Shown one piece after another: positions 39,291 to 53,273 of a DNA stretch of 64,000 nucleotides. The first letter of the stretch is position 1. Each line of letters starts with the position of its first letter. The translations under genes and the position numbers were made by a program. The notes under the pieces were generated by a model. The model saw only the letters and a list, made by a program, of their open reading frames with translations, searched no databases and had not been told where the DNA came from. This stretch comes from Vanilla planifolia (lineage: Eukaryota > Streptophyta > Magnoliopsida > Asparagales > Orchidaceae). The stretch spans positions 24,413,670-24,477,669 of the forward strand of contig CM043872.1 of NCBI GenBank assembly GCA_023846275.1, in the 5' to 3' direction.

Positions 39291-42200
39291 TCTATGGTCC
39301 CTGTTCTTATTGAATAATTAATTACTACTCTAATCAGAAATAGTGATTGTGATATTGTATGTTATGAGAATATTTATAAGTAGAAAATTACACTCATCGT
39401 TTTATAACATACAAGTTTTATGTGTATGACCATCAATGAGAAAAAGAAAAAGTATACATCTTTTTTACACATTTGTATGGTATAAGAAGAGCGTTATCTT
39501 AGATATGACTATTCATGCGAGACGTGTTTTAGTTGATTGTAGTGTTTTCAAGTTTTTCTCAAATTTTTTTTGTAATTATTAAGTTAACATATAATAATAA
39601 TAATAATTTAAATATAAAATTAGAAGTTTTAGATCATATTTTTATATTTGAATGTTATCACAAGTTTGTTGTGAAATTTTGGAGCTTATTTATAAAATTT
39701 AAATATCAACATTTTATAAAAATGATTACTTTTCTTTGTTTTAACATTTATTGTTATGTTAAAATTGAAGATATTTTGATAACCCATAGGCCTCTATGCT
39801 ACTATGTTTTAACTATTTAGAATGATAATGGTAACTTGAAAAGTTATACTAGAAAGAGAAAAATTTATATAAATAATTATTATGATTTGATCTCAAGATT
39901 TAAGTTGATTGTTTAATATTGAACTTAATATATTAAAGCTTATTATTTATTTGTAATATCTTGAGTTAAATATAATTTTATAGAGTTATTATAAAATATA
40001 TGTATTAACATATAATTATATCTATTATATTGATAGTTAACTCATCATATGACTATTGATATTGCTTATTCATCAACATCAAATGGAATTTGGGTATTGT
40101 ATGTTGCTGTAACTTTTAATCTTATCAGCAATGCTTTTTCTATAAATAACTTTGAAAATAAACAAAGCATAAAAGAATTAACAAAGAGAGTTTTTTTTTT
40201 CTAACACATGCCTTGACTATTCTGGGATTTCAGATGGATACCATCACCTTTGGTATTAATGGCGGGCAAAGGCATGACACAATTTATCAAGAGTGGTTAA
40301 AGTATAACAAAAGTATTCATAATATAAACATCATCAACACTATATAGAAGTTTGTATATAAAATCTTATATTAATCTTTGACAATATGATTTCTTAACAA
40401 GAGAGTTGTAAGGTTATGAAATTTATAAAAAAAAATAATAATTATAGCTTTCATTGAATAATGGAATTGATAAATTATGGGTTGATATTAAATTTATACA
40501 AAATTTTATTAAAAAATCATGAGCATAAGCTTAACAAATAATAATAACTATAATAATATGTGATAAATGTAGAGTATGCATGGCTAATAAATTATCATAA
40601 TAGTCAACAATAATTTGAAAAATGAAAAAGATTGAATAAGTAAATATAAGGATGAATAAATATAAATAAAAATAGCTAAATATGAATATAAATAAATAAT
40701 AATAACAAAATTAATAAGTATGGATAAACATATGTGAATGTGTAAAAGATGGATACCATCAAATAAGAATAGATATAAATAAACATAGAAAAAAATAAAT
40801 AAATATATATAAACATGAATACATTAATAGATAATAATAGATAAAGCTAAATAAAAATTGATGAAGATAGATAAAGTTTTAAATGAAAAAAGAAAAGTAA
40901 TGCTAAGATGGCTAAGTAAATTGAGAGAGTTTAGAGAGAGAGAGAGAAAAAAAAAGAAAACAAAGATAAAGAGGAAAAGAAGAAAAAAAAAATAGGATTG
41001 ATAATAAACATATATTGAAACATAGAGATTACAAATGATGTATTAAAAAATTTTAGAAAAATCTTTATGAATTGACATGGTATTCAATACAAGTAAAATT
41101 TATGTAAAAATCTAAAAGTTGTTACTTGTTAAATACATGTAATTAGCATTATAATATAAGTAGTTGTATTCTTGTGAAACAAAGAGTTTCATGTTTTTTA
41201 TATGATTTAAGATTTATTTTTATTTTATATGTCAAAATAAACAAAAAATCAAGTATCTTAAAATTTAAAACTAATTATATTAATGGGAAGTAGACATCCA
41301 GATTAGACCATTGCTATTAATTGTTATTGACCAATGTTTTTTTCAATTTTCTGCAAGTTTTGAACCAACAAATGTGCAAATTAAATGAAAAAAAAATGAA
41401 AAACTCTATTTATAATGGCAAAAAGTGAAAGAGGTTTTAAAGGGAGTGAGAAGTTTTGAGAAAGAAATAATAAATATATAATAGAAGAGAGAGAGAGTCC
41501 ATGTGTTTTATAGAATTTAGAATTTATATTTTTTTGCATGTTAAATAAAGTATCTTATAATTTTAGAATAATTATATCTATGAGAATTATTCGTATGAGT
41601 TAATTCAATCACAAAAGATTTCATTGAATTACAGTTTACTTCAAGTTTTTACAAATTTTAGAACAAAATGGTATAAAATTGAATGAAAATGTTAATACTT
41701 TAGTTATTTTTAAATCCATCACTTAAGAAGTCTAGAAGGATATATGTAACATCCAAAAAATCTAAATATGTATTTACATAATATAACTAAATTAATGCAT
41801 TGTATTTAAAATTCTAAATTTTATTTTCACAAATTATTTGCAATGATTGTAATGTGTATTTGAACCCTAAAGGATAAAAAAAAATGCTAAACATTATATA
41901 TAAAAATACATGAGGTCTAATGAACTTGATTTTATTAAAATTAAGCATGAATGAATGATTTAATCAAGATATGAAATTTAAGAAATAATAAAGATTTAAA
42001 ATAAATTTATTAATAATATAATAATTCTTAATTAATGAAACTAGGGTGATTATTATGCAAAATTGTGTTAAAAGAGAATCGTGCCATGATTTTAGAACAC
42101 CTATGGTGTTGGAAACCATGGGAGAGGGATTTCACATGTGAGGTAAACGATTAAAGAGAAGAGTTTGATTTCAAAAGGAGAACACACAAAGAAATCAAAT

Positions 42201-44600
42201 TTTCAAAGTTAGTTTTTCATTAGTTTTAATCTATTTTCTTTAAATAATTTTGAAGAAAGAGAAAAAAAGAGAGATCTTAAGCATGAAATTGGGTGTTAGG
42301 AATAAAAAGAAAGGCATACAAAAAAGTTTCAATAATATTAATTAAGTTTTGTATGATTTGTAATAGAAAAAATCATTGGGGTATCTCCAGTTCTTTCTTA
42401 AACAATCCAATTGAGTAGTTGAATTGTCCAACGGAGCGCTAGAAAAGAATAACACTTTTTGTTGGATGCTCATTGGATGGTTCGATAGTCATCAGATGGG
42501 TGTTAGGATTGTTCAATGTAAGCTACTTAGACAATGCAACAAAGTAGCATAATACAAGGGGCTTAAGTATTATATTCAAATCTTTAGAAATTAGGGTGGT
42601 GGGTATTATTATAATTTGATGGATGCTTGTACGGTTCGATGGAGACCTGAAGATATTAGATGATGCATCAAAAACACATAAGACAATCTAATAAGAAGAA
42701 TTAGATAGTCCAATTGTACCAACGGATAGTCCAATAAAGAGAACTTGTTTATGTTCAATTAGGCTTTGATTATGTAATTGAATGTAATAGATTGTGAGAA
42801 TTACAAATAAATTTGAATATAATGTATGTTATATATATATATATATATATAAATTTGTAAAAAAAAAGAGAGATAAAAAAAGAATAATAGAATACTCAAA
42901 TTTCCTACAATCAAATGAGTTTTTAAACATTTATTTTTATATGTTACGCTTTAGATGTTAAATGTGTAAATTTTTTATATGAAGTATTCAATGCTAATTT
43001 AGACAATCATGAGGGTAATGCTATGTGTATATGATAAGATAATATGATTTAGGAAAATAATGATGTCATGGTAAGATGAGATAATAGTTTTAGATAGTGG
43101 TTGTGCTAAGTGAAAATGGAATATAGTTTTGAGTGATAATGATGTTGTTATGAGAAGGCAACATATAATCTTGGGTGGTGATGAGCATCAATATACTTTT
43201 TTATATTTATAAATCTAGCTTTCATCATAGATAATTTTGAAAATAAAAGATTTGTAAATAGATTACAATCGGGATGAATTTCTCTTTAGAGCATATCTTA
43301 AATTTTTTGAGACAGAGAAATGGATAGTCAAAACTTCAATTCATCTTTGGGTTTCACTATCACATCTTTTATTATGTTGAAGACTAGTTAAGGCATAACA
43401 ATTGTTACATTATAAAGTTCTTCTTGAAAAAAGGACTTGAGGGGATTATTTAACCATCTTAATTGGAAAGAATTATCTTGAAAAATGTCTAAAGAATGTT
43501 GAAGTAAACTTGAGAAGTGATTATCATTGGTAGTTGAGCAAATATATACTCAAATCATAAGTCATAAATTGTTGGTAATTTTTGAATTCAATATAGCTGG
43601 TTTTGTAAGTTCTAAATTAAATGAACAAAAAAAGGATTTCAAATTTGAATGTTTTAGATGTGAATTTTGTTGATAAATGGTTTTCATTTAGACTATATTT
43701 GTAGTATAATTTGTTATGCTTATAGTTTTAATATTTTCGCTCATTTTCTATTGATATAAAATTCTAAGACGATAAAAGGACTACCATTGAAGTATTGACA
43801 TGATTATCTGTCAATATGAGATATATAACAACGTTGAAAGAATTTATTCTTATTGAGAGAGGTTTTCATAATGAATAAAGAAACAATGCCTAGATAATTA
43901 TTATGTTTTTCTTTTATATTCTTTTCAATTATGTCCCTATTTAACCTAACATATCAATACCTAAAACCATTGCAAGTGCCTCCTTAATCACACTTTCCAA
44001 TCATAAGAAATGAGAACATTGAAAAACAAGTCATTTGATTGAAGTTAAATTTGAGATAATTGAAGTTATCATAACTTTTCTTGAAAAATAAGAATTTTTC
44101 TTATCTAATCTTATCTCAATCTCTCTAGTTTTATCTTAACATTTGGACCATAAATGAAGATCTAAAAGAAAATTCATATAGTAACAAAATTCATGGATTA
44201 AGTAGAACTTTTGTAGATCATAAAAGCTAGAGTAAATTAAATTATTTACCAATTACCTAGTTGGTTGATAGAGTTATTTAAAGAAACAAAATGAAAAATA
44301 TCTTATTATTTATTGGCATAAAAGTGATTTTCATAATATTTTTAGTCTTTTTTTCTTTTGAAACTAACTCAATATTAAGAAGCTGAAAATACTATTCTTC
44401 AATTAGAAAATAAGTTTTGGTTTTATAAACATAGTTTTTAATAAAAAGGTTAAAAAAGATTGCATAAAATTTTTGTAAACAAGCTACTTTTTAAATGACA
44501 GAACAGTAAGATTTCTTAAATATTAATGAATTAAATATTTAATAATAATCAAACATAAATCAACCCAATGAAGTTGACGAAGCGTATGTGGATTATCTAA
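39291..44600. other. AT-rich intergenic DNA with LTR-like scraps
   Basis: No gene is supported. TGTAACATCC at 41746 is an LTR-like start, and the following 42.1-42.7 kb has the moderately GC-rich, non-coding look of an LTR, but no matching end was found. A TA run lies at about 42829-42850. I looked here for the last exon of the CIA2-like gene (a GRFVKR-type CCT end) and did not find it. Confidence 0.45.
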
Positions 44601-44624
44601 TTAAGAGCCAAGCATTTCCCTTAC

Positions 44625-45907
44625 CTTAACATGGGGTGTTTGGTCGCTGTGTATCTTCTTGGGGAAGAGTTGGCTCCTCTGCTTTTCCTTGCATCGTTTA
44701 ATGCGTCTGTCTCGAACTTCGGTGTCGACAATCGGGGGAGAGAGGTTCATCTCAGGTAGCATGGCCTGTCAAAATTCACACAACTTCAATATCAATCAAT
44801 GCTCCAAAAAAAAAAATTTCTGAAAATCTGTCAAAGGATTCATTAATTACTTTTTAATGATAATGTTTTTCAACAACTTACTTGAATGTCGACCGCGGCT
44901 GCCTCGCCGGAGAACGGCGAGCCTCCAGACCACTGCTTGATGATGCCATCGTAGTTGAGTTCAAGGCGAATTGGTGGCTTCAAGTTGAATTCTTGGTGTG
45001 CAGAAGAACCCACGGGAGTAGGGCCTGCTATGGTGACCTCGCCACTGTTGCCCTCCGCCTTCTTTTTCTTCGTCGTCTTCTTCTTTCTTTTGTTGTCATT
45101 CTTCTTGTAGATTGACGACATTGCTGGCTTTACAGAGGAAGGCTGGAGGTTGGGAGAGATGTCCTTCACGGCAACTGTAGGACTCCTCCACCAGTTCCTG
45201 TCTTCCCGCTGCCTTAATGCCCTTCTTATGTTCGATGAAATGCCGATGCCAAAGCTGTAGCCGAATCCAAAACTCATCAGGCTCTTAAGCTGAGAATTGA
45301 TGATAGAACCTGAATTCGAGTAGTAACAATCCCCTTCAGAATTATTGGGATTCATGGATAGGCTGCCCATGATGCTGTCGATGCTTTCCTCGAACTCCTC
45401 GTCAAGGATGGATTCCGTGTCGAAGTCTGGTGAACCGGGATCCCGAAACATGAACTCTGTTGGGTTCCAACATAGAGAAGTATCAGAAACGCGCGAGGAC
45501 TTGGGCTTGAGATTAATGGACGAACAACTTTCCTGAGTACTCTGCTGTTGGAGTATTAGTCCCGTGTCAACAAAAGCTGGTAAGGAGGGGAGGAGGGGAA
45601 ACGAGTCGTCAGGGGGGCATTGGAGAAGGCAAGTCGGTCGCCGTAGATAAGTGGCAGAGAAGACCTTAGGATATATCGAGGAGAGTAGCGCAGCCGCTTC
45701 GGCAGAGCTTTGGTTCGGCCTTTTTCGTGGAGCCCGTGCTTTCTTGGTGGATATGAAGTGGGGAGGAGTATTGCTGGCTTCAGATAGGCAGGAAGAAGAG
45801 GACGAGCGGGTTGAAGGTGAAGGGGATTTGACAACGCTGTCGGGGTTAAAGCCACAGGTTCGGCCTCTTCCATCTCCGCTTACTCTTCCAGTGAGGCACG
45901 ACGACAT
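44625..45907 (-). CDS. CIA2/CIL-like CCT-domain nuclear protein; 3' end not resolved
   Basis: CIA2/CIL proteins are nuclear factors that raise expression of plastid import and plastid ribosomal protein genes. Coding exons are 45907-44882 (342 codons, donor GTAAGT) and 44765-44625 (47 codons, acceptor TTGACAG). I chose the ATG giving MSSCLTG because CIA2 proteins begin MSxCL; an upstream in-frame ATG lies within the probable 5' UTR intron. Family marks are RKRPNQ (61-66), FDTESILDEEFEESIDSIMG (162-181), LRQREDRNWW (231-240), a Lys-rich probable nuclear signal (269-283) and LELNYDGIIKQW (315-326). The C-terminal CCT motif is abnormal: RCKEKQRSQLFPKKI (366-380) runs directly into HSDQTPHVK, so the conserved RYxVRKLN core is absent, about 7 residues. 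A donor (GTAAGG) follows K389, where family members usually splice to GRFV; no such exon was found. Read-through would add VREMLGS and stop at 44601. Confidence 0.85.
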
Positions 45908-46029
45908 CGGTATTTTGGAGCAGAATGTAAACGAAATTTCTGCGATAGAAAAGAAAGGAGAAGCATCAAAATCCGAGCTTGAAGGAAACAAAAAAGAAAG
46001 AAACACGAGATTTTTATAAGACACTGTAC
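45908..46029 (-). other. 5' UTR end and probable 5' UTR intron of the CIA2-like gene
   Basis: A pyrimidine-rich acceptor (TTCTTTTCTATCGCAG) ends at 45940, leaving 32 nt of leader before the ATG. A plausible donor, CAGG followed by GTACAG, sits at 46029, giving a 90-bp intron (45940-46029). Inferred from splice signals only. Confidence 0.5.
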
Positions 46030-46123
46030 CCTGCAGGATTCAAGTACAAAACTGAGGTGGCGTTGCAAAGGAAAAGGAAGTTTCGAGTTTTGGCAGCTCA
46101 CTTGATTCTCACCAAGTTAAAGG

Positions 46124-46552
46124 TCACTCGCAAAACCTGAAATGAGAAGGTGAAAGGAAAGAGTAACAGCGAATAATTCGTGGAAAACCAGAACCTATGT
46201 TTTGCTCGAGATGGAAAAGTGCGAACCAAGGACGGGAACAACAAAACCAGCAAACTCCCAAAACAGGAGAACTCTCCTCTAAACGCCTCGTTTGGCAGTA
46301 AGAGAATGGTACATTCAACAAAAGCACGAGCAATTTCACGAAAAACAGGAAGCCGTGGATGGAAGGAACTTGGAGTTCTTCCCTATCAGATTCAAGGAGC
46401 TCCAACTTATGAAAAATTTCCTCTTCGGGAAAGGAGGGACCGGTGTTAAGCGACGAAGAATATTGCGAAACTACCGGGTTAGAAACTTGAAAGGAGGGTT
46501 TTCGAGAGGGAGAGAGAGCAGCAGCAGGGCAGAGGACGTTGGCTTTCGTCAT
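46124..46552 (-). other. 142-codon upstream ORF / 5' leader region of the CIA2-like gene
   Basis: An ATG-started frame on the same strand begins 645 bp upstream of the CIA2-like start and ends before the proposed 5' UTR intron. The N-terminal third (PAAALSPSRKPSF, then FPEEEIFHKLELLESDREE) looks protein-like, while the remainder is Cys/Phe-rich and unlike a folded domain. The region has normal GC content, like a transcribed leader. It may be a long uORF, an unrelated small gene or chance; I recognise no family. Confidence 0.3.
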
Positions 46553-46599
46553 GCGGGCAAGGCGAGCTATCTATGGGACTGTAATGTATATGAAATCTG

Positions 46600-47520
46600 A
46601 GCAACATATGGAGGTTTAGGCTTGTAAATGGTTAAGGGTCAGATCTTGAATACATTCGTTCCCAAGTTTGATCTGAAAATAAAGTTAATTACATCAATCT
46701 TTTTCTTAGTTTATTCGATTGGACCCACTTGAATGATTTGGGATCATACATTGATTTATAAGTCGATTTGACTATACTTTACCTATTATTAATTATATAT
46801 ATACATATTATTCAAAATTCCGTAAATTTTAAATCTAATCTTAATTGACTCTAATCACGATTCGACTATTGGCCTGAATCGAAATGATTTCAGATTGGAT
46901 CAGCTTCATTGGTAAATAGGGGTTAAGTAATTTAATAGTTTTAAATGAATTATATATAGATTTTTTTGTTAACTTCACCTTTGTTAGAAGATTCATGTTT
47001 TTTGTTAACATATATTTGACCGCGTATAAATAAAGGTGTTAAATTCAGTGTTTCTTTATTTTGCGCCTCTTTTATTATTTGTTTATTTTAATTTATTTCC
47101 TAAATATCATAATAATTATTCAATTATTAGAAACTTTTTTGAAAGAAAATCAATAAGAAGAAATACATAATTTTTATTATACATTCGTTTAATTAAATAC
47201 TTGAATATTTTGATAATGTACTCAATTTTTGCAGAGGTATTTATGTACATTTTAAAGTATGAATAATTGTTTTGACATTGAATATTTAGATGAAGTATTA
47301 AATATGTTAGAAATGTATTAAAAACATATATATGATTTACACGAACACAAAAACTTTTGAAATATTTTATAATACCTTTTATCGAATTTATGATATTTAA
47401 AACTTGCACTTAAATTTCAAATAACATTTTTGGATTTGAACATCTTTTATCAGTATTTCAATAGTTTTTTCATAGCATTACTAATGCTGAATGCATTAAA
47501 AAAATATCTGAAGGCAGCTT
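46600..47520. other. AT-rich flank upstream of the CIA2-like gene
   Basis: Nothing recognisable beyond AT-rich DNA. A TA run at about 46796-46810 is the only simple repeat. Confidence 0.5.
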
Positions 47521-47860
47521 TGGTGTGACACCCTTAAAAAATGTGTCCTAATAAAGCCTAAGATAATACTTTCTCTTAGTGATGCTTATTAATAGCAACA
47601 AAAACTATAAATATGACAACTATTTAGATCGCTGTCATTTTTTACAAATAATAAAAATAAATGAAATTATTAACATTGCTATCTAAGCAATGTAATCTTT
47701 TAAATGGCTATTATTGTTTGACTTAACTCGTTGCTACCTGAATAAAAGATATTACAATTATCTAATTAATTTATTTTTTTAGAAACAATGATTTAAACCA
47801 TTTTTTTGAGTTATGATGTAGAATACATGAAACCCTTCTTGTAATAGTCTAAATTTTAAA
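47521..47860. mobile_element. CACTA-like non-autonomous element fragment
   Basis: The segment carries inverted words typical of CACTA subterminal regions (ATTGCTATCTAAGCAATGTA and AATGGCTATTATTG) and ends in CTTCTTGTAATAG, a worn form of the TTCTTGTAGTG terminus. The other end is not clear. Confidence 0.3.
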
Positions 47861-48559
47861 TATTATATAAATAATCTATACTACGATATATATATATATA
47901 ATATTAATATTTCAATAAATGTGGAGATAATAAAAATTTTTTTGAATATGTGACTGAAATATTTAATTTTAGTAATGTTTTGGGGAATATATTAATTTGT
48001 AAAGTATTTTAAAATTATTGTTTGTGCACACTATTAGTATGGATTCTTTATAAAAATATTTAGTGATACGAGATTTATAATTTTTCAAATTTAATAATAA
48101 TTATTACAAAATTTTCAAGCAAAACAAGGAATTTAAATATCTTATTAAAAGGGTAAAAGTTATGAGAATTTCTATGTTTTCCCCTACCCATTAGCCTTGA
48201 AGCAATAATGAAGATAAGGATTTGGGGAACTCAATTAGGTTGGAGAAAACGAAAAAGAAATGAAAGGAGATCAAGAATTGTAGCTTTAATCCAAAGATGC
48301 ATAGGATAGGATTTGAGTAAATTATTCTTCTTTCGACTACAAATACCACATTCAATTTTCTTTTGTTCTTAGTTTTATAGTTGCAATCTTTGGAGGACTT
48401 AGGAAAAACAATATGTTATTTCATTCATTTGACTTATTAATAACCATGTGTTTGCTTGGCTTGAAATTGTTTCAATTTAAAAAGGAATTAAAAAAGATAG
48501 TTGTAGCACTTAGTCTTATAACTTATATTTAATATGTCAAAATACAACACACAATATAT

Positions 48560-49235
48560 AAGTTGCAAGACAAATGATATGTCATTTGACATATAATACA
48601 CTAGGATTGACATTATCCCTTAACTAGTATATGCATATCATATGTTTAAATATGACATACAATGGTTCATGCCTAATGTATAAGTTCAAAATGATCCCTT
48701 ACTAAGGAATTGTGTACCATATGTCCAAATTTAACATACACACAACTAACGTATAATATATCGATGTTGACATACCATATGTGAGGAGAGAGAGAAAATG
48801 AGACACAAAGTAATACAAGACATATTGTCTTAAGTTATATTTTAATTAATTTATTATATTTTAGGTTATTATGAGTGTTGTAATAGATTACATATTTTAT
48901 TATTTTTATTAAGAAATTATATTCTTGTTATTTTTTTAATTTTAGATTTTCATTTGTACTTTTTAAATATATTTTTATAGAATGAAAAAGAAAAAGATTT
49001 TTGCCAGGCTTTTTATTTTTCAAAAAATATGATTTCTCTTAGTGTGAGAGTGCACAATCTCAATTGTGATTCGAGGCTTTTTGGGTTATATAAATATATG
49101 AATTGTGATTTTAATATTTTATAATTTTAGTATCATATCTTGGTCAAGATCTAATTACTAGGGATTTGTACACCTCATGTATAAATTTGATGTAAAATAT
49201 GACATACTCGACATACAATATCTTAGGGTCGATGT
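48560..49235. repeat. Cluster of degenerate palindromic ATATGTC/GACATA words
   Basis: Variants of CATATGTCnAATTTGACATACA recur at about 48574, 48630, 48714, 48765 and 49180 with different spacing. They look like decayed copies of one short unit rather than a regular tandem array. Confidence 0.4.
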
Positions 49236-51958
49236 ATATGTTAAGAGAGAAATGAAGAAATAAATGGGAAATGGAGTTTGGAGCAAAATAAGTATTCTAA
49301 ATATTTTATTTATAGAGTAATAATAATTTTATGATTAATATTATGCCATTTGCATTTATAGGAAATAAAAGAGAAAATAAAAATGGTCAAGAAACCATTT
49401 TAAAAAGTAGATAATTAAAATAATTATAATAAATATATTTTTGTTATTTATTTTTAAAATGCATTGATGTAAATATGATAACATGACATCAAATAATTAT
49501 TTATATATGTTCTGATTTTATGTAGCATATGGTTAAAATCATGTGTTTGTATGTAAATATAATGAAGCCTATGTATTTGTATGTTATATTTTAATTATTA
49601 TAAATATTAGAAGAAGAAATGAAAAAGTGCAAATTAATAAAAGGAACAATGAATGATCATTATGATTATTCTATTAGTGTGTGATAATTTATCTTATGAT
49701 ATCATATAGTTGATAAGTAGATAATACAATTTTTTTATAACATTATCTAATGACTACTCGATATGATAAGATGAAATTATTATTGTTAGCATTTAGTATA
49801 AGAACTTGATAAATGAACGTATCTTTTTTCAATTATCACTACTATTTTACGCAAAATGATAACTGGAAAAACTAACATGATTTTGATTGTTATTCAATTA
49901 TAATATATTTATTGAGTGAGATCTAAATATATCATGATGTCATATAAATATGTGATGATAGAGGATTTTTTGAAGTAAAGATAATAGTTATTTGAGAATA
50001 TCTAAATTTTAAGTTTTGAAAAATACTAAATATGAGAAAATAATAAAAATAAGAATTAATAAAAAAAAAGCATATTATGAGATGAAAAACATAAAATGCA
50101 CGCAATGAGCATGACATATAATATATATTAGTGATATATTTTTGTAAATACTTGTTATATATAATATTTCAAAATTATGTTTTGTATAAAATGTTGAAAA
50201 TATTAGAACTAAAATAATATGAATATAAATATAAATATTTTTGTGAAACAAAGTTGTTATTTGAAAATGTGAATGAAATAGATTAAAATGTTAATATTTG
50301 ATCATATCTCAAAAAGCATGTCAAGTTGCAAAAATATGTTAGAATTTCAAATAAACATATTAATAGAAAGAACTCTTTAATAGAAATAAAAAAATTAATT
50401 TATAATTTTTATTTATTTATTTATTTTAAAAATAACTTAAATAGATATATTGTTATTTGGTAAAATGAATTTAATAATTTATCATAATTAATTATATTAT
50501 TTAAAAAATATATATTTTATTGTTTTAAACACATGTGTCTATAAGAAAAATAACACTTGTGTGAAAATAGAAATCTTTACCATTGCACAAAATAAACCTC
50601 TTTTAAGCTTTAGATGTCTGCATACTTCATTTTTTTTTAATAAGTTTAGACAAAAATTTTGGGACAACGAAGAAAAACAATAAATTAATTATTATTTTTT
50701 AGTTTATACCTATTATAGTATTAAATTCAAGCTTATTGTAAATAGAGTAGAATTTGAGAGATATGGAATAAAATGATTTTGAGTATGCTATCGGAGAAAC
50801 CGTGGCATTATTTTAAATTATGACTCAATGGTTGTTGAAAACAATGAGATTTTGCATGAATAGAAACTTAAAATGAGTGCTTTAAGTTAAAAAAAAGATA
50901 TTGAAATTATTAAGAAAAATGTGAAAGAATATGAAGAAAAGATACAAATGAGAATTTAGAAAAATAATATGGAATACAAAATTTGACAAATAGGTGTGAT
51001 TTTTATATATATAGGAATAAAGCAAAAATTTAGTTAAAAAATAAAACACTATTATATAATCAAAATATATCATATAATTATGATGTAAGCTTATTATTAT
51101 TAGTTTATTTTTGCAATACATTTTATTCCATATTCCCTCTATATGTGATATTAATTTGGTTTTATTTTATAATTATATGTATTGAAATACTATGTATTAT
51201 CTTATTATTACTTATTTTTATTATTGTGTGTAATTATATATAATAGTAATTAACATATTATATTTGTATCTACAAATTGACAAAAATGATAATGGTACAT
51301 AATAACAAGGAAAAAAAAGAAAATCACTATAATATTATGATGTTATGGCATGATATATAATTTGAAAAATACAACATAACATATTATTTAAATTATGATT
51401 TTTCGTAAGATATTATTAATAATAATAATTAGCATTATTTAAGATTTTATGAGTAATACTTTGTTTAGGGTGGAGGTTAATGATATTATACAATACCTTC
51501 ATATGAGGTGGCATCATGATTTTCCTTGGGTTTGTGACCTATACTCTATGTTGGATGGTAGAAATTGGTCTTAGATCATAACTATATTAGTTGTTGATTT
51601 CTTTTCTACTACTCTATATAGAGATATTGGTGTGATTAGTGGAGTCATATTTGTTTATCATTTGGATGTCAACATTGTTGTTGCATATTAATGAAGGTCT
51701 ATGTGTATAATATATGATATATTTGAGAATATGAATCATTATCATAGAAGAAACGATGCCTTTAAGGATAACATTTTGAATAAAAATATCGTTTAATAAG
51801 TAATAAAAAAAAATTAGGTTTCATTTGGCATGATTTATTTATTAACATCATTAAAATTTTTTATAATTAAGTTATCAAATATTAATGTATTATGAGGTTA
51901 TTATGTTATTCTCATATATTTATCGGGCTTATCTTATTGATTTATTTGTTGACCTCTT

Positions 51959-53273
51959 TATAACACCCAAGTGCTTGCTTGAGATTGATGGTAGGACCAA
52001 AAAATATTTGAAGTATGAGAGCTAGGAGAATAAATATGTTTTATATCGACTACAAAAGAGAATATCTTGAGTGAGTTAAGTAAAATCATAAGACTTGAAA
52101 TGATTATGTGCATTTTGGAGGATAACATAGGCTTATATTTCATAAAAACATCATTATTAAGCATGCAAGAGTTGGAGAAATTTTGAGATGAATAACTAAG
52201 AAAGGATCCCTTAGAGAAAGACAAAACTAAATTAGTTTGAAACAATATCTTATCAATAAAGGTTGAGATATTACACTCTTATAAGCCTTATTTGGTGTTT
52301 ACATCATAATACATATTTTCGGATTATATAGAGCGAAGGGTCATGATAAGACAAATGACAACCATCTTATTAGATGACGCAAGTTTGGGAGTTGGTTTTA
52401 GATATTGGTACGTTCTATATCTATAAATGTATGTGTAATGAGAATTTGCACCATATGTTATCATAATTTTTTTGTAGATTTTGCATTTATATTTGATAAT
52501 TATGAATTTTTTTTGTGATATATGTTATGAGTTTACAAGGATGGAAAATGAAATTTATGGGAGAAATTTTATCTATTTGGTTTTAGAATTTCTTCTTAAT
52601 TAATTATTAAAATTGGATGAATTAATTGATAGGTTGTATAGCGATTTCATTGTGATTCCTTATTTAGAGAGTATTTATATTTTTGTAACTTATGATTATT
52701 ATTTTATTTTGAAATAATTATTTTATTAATTCTATATTAGGTTTAAGTAAAGGATTTAAATATTATACATGTTTGTTTGTTAGTGTTTCATTATTTATGT
52801 GTCATTCTTTATTACTTTTCATCTTAACTTATTATTTATAGTTATTAGTTTACTTATTGAACTTATTATATTCATTATCTATTTATATCATAAGTTAAGA
52901 CACACATACATACATAGCTAGAAAAACCTAATGGCATATGTCATAGGTCCTTAAGAGTGACTTGTGTAAAGTTTTATGATGAGTATTATATAAGATATTT
53001 TTGTAATTTATATATTTTAATAGGTGTGGATAATATTTGAGATATAGATGTACATTGTTATAATTTTCTTTCTATTATGATCTAAATGTGTTTTCATTGT
53101 TACCTTCTAACTGTTGGTTTTGTGTCTTTAAGATTTTTACATACTTTGATGTAACTTGATATTTTTCATTACTTATGCATATTATTAGATATTAATAAAG
53201 GGAATGGTTAGATATGACATGACATTCCTTTATGTTCTCCATTTCATTCACATGCAGGGTGTTACACCATCTC
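51959..53273 (+). repeat. Possible degenerate solo LTR
   Basis: The left end TATAACACCC and the right end GGGTGTTACA are inverted and match the usual TGTAACACCC...GGGTGTTACA ends of plant gypsy LTRs, apart from one base. The inside is non-coding. Flanking bases do not form a clear 5-bp duplication, so the two ends may belong to different insertions. Confidence 0.3.

Noticed and set aside
44625..44650. ACCAAACACCCC in the CIA2-like CCT exon resembles a MITE terminal repeat.
   Set aside because: In frame it encodes DQTPHVK, which aligns with the DQRPRMK end of normal CCT domains and is followed by a splice donor at the expected place, so gene ancestry explains it better.
45651..46019. 122-codon plus-strand frame across the CIA2-like gene.
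   Set aside because: It is the complement of the CIA2-like coding exon, whose family motifs and splice sites lie on the minus strand.
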